Source: Bugula neritina (Eukaryota; Bryozoa; Gymnolaemata; Cheilostomatida; Bugulidae). Taken from it: a stretch of DNA of 60,000 nt. The DNA is taken from contig OZ037768.1 in the NCBI GenBank assembly GCA_964035545.1, forward strand, positions 17,667,875 to 17,727,874, read 5' to 3'. Shown one piece after another: positions 45,902 through 60,000 of the stretch. A program made the translations under genes and the position numbers. Every line of letters begins with the position of its first letter. Position 1 is the stretch's first letter. Under the pieces are notes generated by a model. That model made no database searches and was not told where the DNA came from. It saw only the letters and a list, made by a program, of their open reading frames with translations.

Positions 45902-47625
45902 GTTATATAGCAGTTCTAATGGACATAGATGAATTAAAATAGGGAGTTTTTAGCTCTAACTAGGTTCTTAGTATCATATAATTATTAAATTTATATTAAT
46001 ATCACTTGAGGTTTACTTTGTAATGTTTTACTTAAATCATTTCATGGTATAGCCCAAATCATCAATATTGCATTGATTTAATAATAGAGTTTAAGAATTA
46101 CTTGGATTTATGCTATTGTTCAAATATAGTTCGATGGTAGACTCTAAAAAGGCACCATAATGTGTGTGCGAGTGTGTCTGTCTGTCTGTCTGTAACCAGA
46201 ATAAATCAACTAACCATCTGGTAGAAGAGTGCAATCTCCAGGCATAAACTTTGCATGATGTCACACATATAGGATATATATATATAGGCTATATATTCTA
46301 GCAAGGTATGAATACTTTTTACTCTTATAATAATAACAATGATAACACATTGTTGCAAACTTCTTATATAAATGAGTTATATTCTATGTCATTAAAATTG
46401 AAGTAAATAATACAACATATAACTATTAATGTTACCATGTAAAAATCATATAACTTAGCTAAAGGCTCTTAACCACATTTACCAGGCATGGTAAGATTTA
46501 GGGCCAAAGCAGAAAGTTTTTGACACTGTTTACTAGCCAACTGCTAGAACCATTCTAACTTTTAACACTTGTTTTACGTTTAAGTTGATCATTCCACATA
46601 ACTCCAGTAATGTGGTTGTTTTGCTGCGAAAACTGTCCGTGAACCAAAGCCGGAAGATTAAGAACTGCAGCTGTTGTACTAGAGAATTAGTCATTGTAGG
46701 TTTCTAGCAAATAATTACAGTGGTATAATAGTATTGCTATGTGTTAGACAGCTAGTGTCTTGTTTAAATAAAAATATATGCAAAAGATCTGCGAAGTTTT
46801 TTTCTGGCCGTTTTGGAATACAGAATTTTTTTTCTATAGAGGCAATAATAATACTATGTATATATAGTTGATTTTTTAACTCGGCTTCACACATTGCCAT
46901 ATATCTGTGTTTTAATCTAGCAGCATTTTTATCGCTTGAAAGCAAGAAAAAATATTATGTGTTTGATTTCAACTTCTTAGCTTACAATTATTTAATGTGA
47001 TATCATCATATTTCCATGATAAAAAGCAGTAGGTATTGAAATTGAAGCAAATTGAAACCTGGATTTGCTGTATATTATAATAGTATACAATATACAATAT
47101 GTATATGCAATATAATATTATATAATAATTATTATTAGTTGGCGTTGCTTGATATCAATAGGAGTTGTAGCCTCTATTTTAAAATATTGACTTTTACCGA
47201 TTCAAGTAAATACTCGATTAGCCTAACATCCTGTTTAGTTCGCTTCCAGGAGCAGTTAGAGATCTGTAAATAAAGAAAATACGTAAACTTTAAGCCTGTC
47301 TTGAGGATATATAAACACACTTTGAAGTTTATATTCAATATTAGTATCATTACAATCAGTCAATGCTGATTGTTAGTTTTTTGTTTTATTTTTATTATTG
47401 GTTTGGTTTCTAAATTAATAAATTGCTATCAAATTGAAATTCGATATAAATTAAAAATAAATCATAATCATTATGATTATCAGTCATAAGAGTATATGTA
47501 ACATTAACTATGACCTTGTCTATCAGTATTAGTATGAGTATCGGTATAAGTATAAGTGATTACTTATAATTAATAATTACTTATACTTAGTTACACGTAT
47601 TGTTAGCTTAATGTCTTCATGCAGA
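45902..47625. other. Intergenic stretch between JmjC gene and assembly gap
   Basis: AT-rich, with a short (TGTC)n run near 46175-46193. I see no exon. It includes the JmjC 3' UTR. Confidence 0.5.
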
Positions 47626-47825
47626 NNNNNNNNNNNNNNNNNNNNNNNNNNNNNNNNNNNNNNNNNNNNNNNNNNNNNNNNNNNNNNNNNNNNNNNNNNN
47701 NNNNNNNNNNNNNNNNNNNNNNNNNNNNNNNNNNNNNNNNNNNNNNNNNNNNNNNNNNNNNNNNNNNNNNNNNNNNNNNNNNNNNNNNNNNNNNNNNNNN
47801 NNNNNNNNNNNNNNNNNNNNNNNNN
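47626..47825. other. Assembly gap (200 N)
   Basis: Exactly 200 undetermined bases. The round length suggests a placeholder of unknown true size. It lies 24 bp upstream of the first TMEM170 coding exon, so 5' UTR or promoter sequence may be missing. Confidence 0.99.
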
Positions 47826-47849
47826 TATACTTGTTAGTTGGCTTTGCAG

Positions 47850-48556
47850 ATGATGTTGGTCCCAGCTAATGAGATCTTCGTTTTTCCTCCACAAGCAACT
47901 TTAAGTCTCTTTAAAGGTACATTTAAGCTGGTTAAATGTTTGTTCTAGCATTGCATTTGAAATTTTTTAGAACAGATGCTTTGCCATCCATGGAACGCAC
48001 ACAAATTGATGATTCTTTATGTAATGTGCTGCTGTTTAAAAACACTGAATAAAGTTTAAAGCTTTCAAATGTTTTATTTTAGACATCTGGTTGAACAGCT
48101 TCTTGTTTGGATTGTATTCCTCTTTATTTGTTCATGGAATTGCGGCAGGTATCGCTTTTATCAAGCTGCGTAAGCATCCACGGGCCATATTTCTACCAAT
48201 ACTAATACTAATTGTTGGAGTTATATCACCTCTCACTTATGGTGTTATAAGTAGTAAGTATTTTTGTTTCATGTTCTACAGTTGGAATACATGATAACAT
48301 TGCCTAGTTTCTTCTATGTTTATGTCGTATTACAGCGTTAATTTCTTACTAATACGCATGTATCGTGCTCGAGTTAGTTTTTTGTTACCACATTCTTTTA
48401 ATCATGCGTAATGCTATTGTTTTAGATGCTGCATTTGCAGGAGTGCTGAAAGCTGCACAATTCGATTTAGCTCCAATATACTGTCTTGCGTGGGGAGTTG
48501 TACAAACGTTCACCATAGTTTTCATATCGTTTACTCGGTTACTTTTTACGCTCTAA
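47850..48556 (+). CDS. TMEM170: TMEM170-family multi-pass membrane protein
   Basis: Three exons, 47850-47916, 48083-48253 and 48426-48556, join in phase to 122 residues. TMEM170A is an ER/nuclear-envelope protein reported to influence ER sheet formation in vertebrates. The family pattern is clear: a first hydrophobic helix (FLFGLYSSLFVHGIAAG), a second (IFLPILILIVGVISPLTYG), the AAFAGVLKAA connection, and a third (GVVQTFTIVFISFTRLL) ending at TL. It is slightly shorter than the vertebrate protein at the N-terminus. The first exon begins with ATGATG immediately after a TTTGCAG acceptor-like sequence, so the start may be preceded by a 5' UTR exon lost in the gap. Confidence 0.92.
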
Positions 48557-49086
48557 CAACATCTTATTTTGGTGTTTCATTACATAAATATAAAACCAGT
48601 AAGTCACTTGAGAATTAAGACATGTATGTAAACCTGCTGTTGTCAACAATATTTATTTTTTCATTATATTTTTTAAAAATTATGTATATAAGTTAAAAAT
48701 AATTCATTGTAAAATATTGTCAAATACTTATGTAAAATAGTTATAATATAAAAAGTATATTGCTGTATAATGCAAAATTTATTTTGTAATAAAGTGTAAG
48801 CCTAAGCTATAAAACTTAGGCAAAAATACTTAAAATAAAAATTGAAGGTTTAGCAATTAGGACAAAGTATTGAATTTTCTGTAGCAGAATTAATTTACTT
48901 TAATAATCACAATTTTTAATGTAAAGGTGGTTGTTTGGTGCTAAGACTTTTCAAATAAACAAGTCAATCACCACAATAAACATAAAACACATATATGTTA
49001 AAATCTTCAATATAATATTCTGTTTCCAAAACAGGAAATAATTTTTAAATTGGTATAGCAAAAATAATATCTAAAGTACACCATGT
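48557..49086. other. Short spacer between convergent genes
   Basis: 530 bp, AT-rich, holding the 3' ends of TMEM170 (+) and MALT1 (-). AATAAA-type motifs occur on + (AATAAA at about 48789). No other feature is seen. Confidence 0.6.
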
Positions 49087-59930
<10,844 letters not shown>

Positions 59931-60000
59931 CTAGGCAAACCAACATAATTATAATTATAAATGTTATAAAATATAATTATGATAGTAATTGAAACTTACT

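Noticed and set aside
47577-47894. Open frames running through the N block
   Set aside because: They consist mainly of undetermined bases and cannot be supported.

Overview
This is a window of an animal nuclear genome. Its genes have short GT..AG-bounded exons in consistent phase. The products are metazoan: a LAMMER kinase (CLK), a nuclear receptor with a DNA-binding domain, a PNT/SAM-domain protein, TMEM170, a JmjC-fold protein and a MALT1-type paracaspase. The host DNA is AT-rich and the introns are modest in size. The nuclear receptor ligand domain and the other genes are divergent, so I lean to a non-bilaterian animal such as a sponge. That is an inference, not a demonstration.

Layout. 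1-8.1 kb: the 3' part of a CLK kinase gene on + (nine exons seen), with a fold-back repeat and a long CT tract in its introns. 8.9-10.1 kb: a one-exon coding region with a weak CUE-like segment (+). 11.0-11.9 kb: a small three-exon PNT-domain protein (+). 15.5-24.2 kb: a nuclear receptor on -, reconstructed as ten phase-consistent coding exons (634 aa), with minisatellites in its introns. 24.2-29.6 kb: no gene recognised, several small repeats. 29.6-31.6 kb: a decayed Ty3/gypsy fragment (+). 32.5-39.8 kb: a complete, apparently young Ty3/gypsy element on - with identical-looking 307-bp LTRs, a tRNA-Leu primer site, gag, pol, a -1 frameshift signal and an unusual zinc-finger third ORF. 41.2-45.9 kb: a secreted/ER-type JmjC protein ending in HDEL (+), with a non-LTR retrotransposon scrap in one intron. 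47.6-47.8 kb: a 200-N assembly gap. 47.9-48.6 kb: TMEM170 (+). 49.1-60 kb: MALT1 paracaspase (-), with a decayed Tc1/mariner element in one intron and a small MITE-like repeat beside a putative Ig exon.

The host genes do not form a pathway; this is an ordinary eukaryotic gene neighbourhood. The least ordinary features are these: the Ty3/gypsy coding plan (gag, -1 slip, pol, one UAG, then a C2H2 ORF3 in the same frame as pol), with ORF3 hallmarks kept in the second, divergent copy; the HDEL-tagged JmjC protein that has lost its iron-binding HxD; the nuclear receptor with a very long hinge and no visible AF-2 helix; and the MALT1 gene whose first Ig domain seems to be eroding next to a transposon insertion. 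All exon models come from reading splice sites, phase and family similarity by eye.
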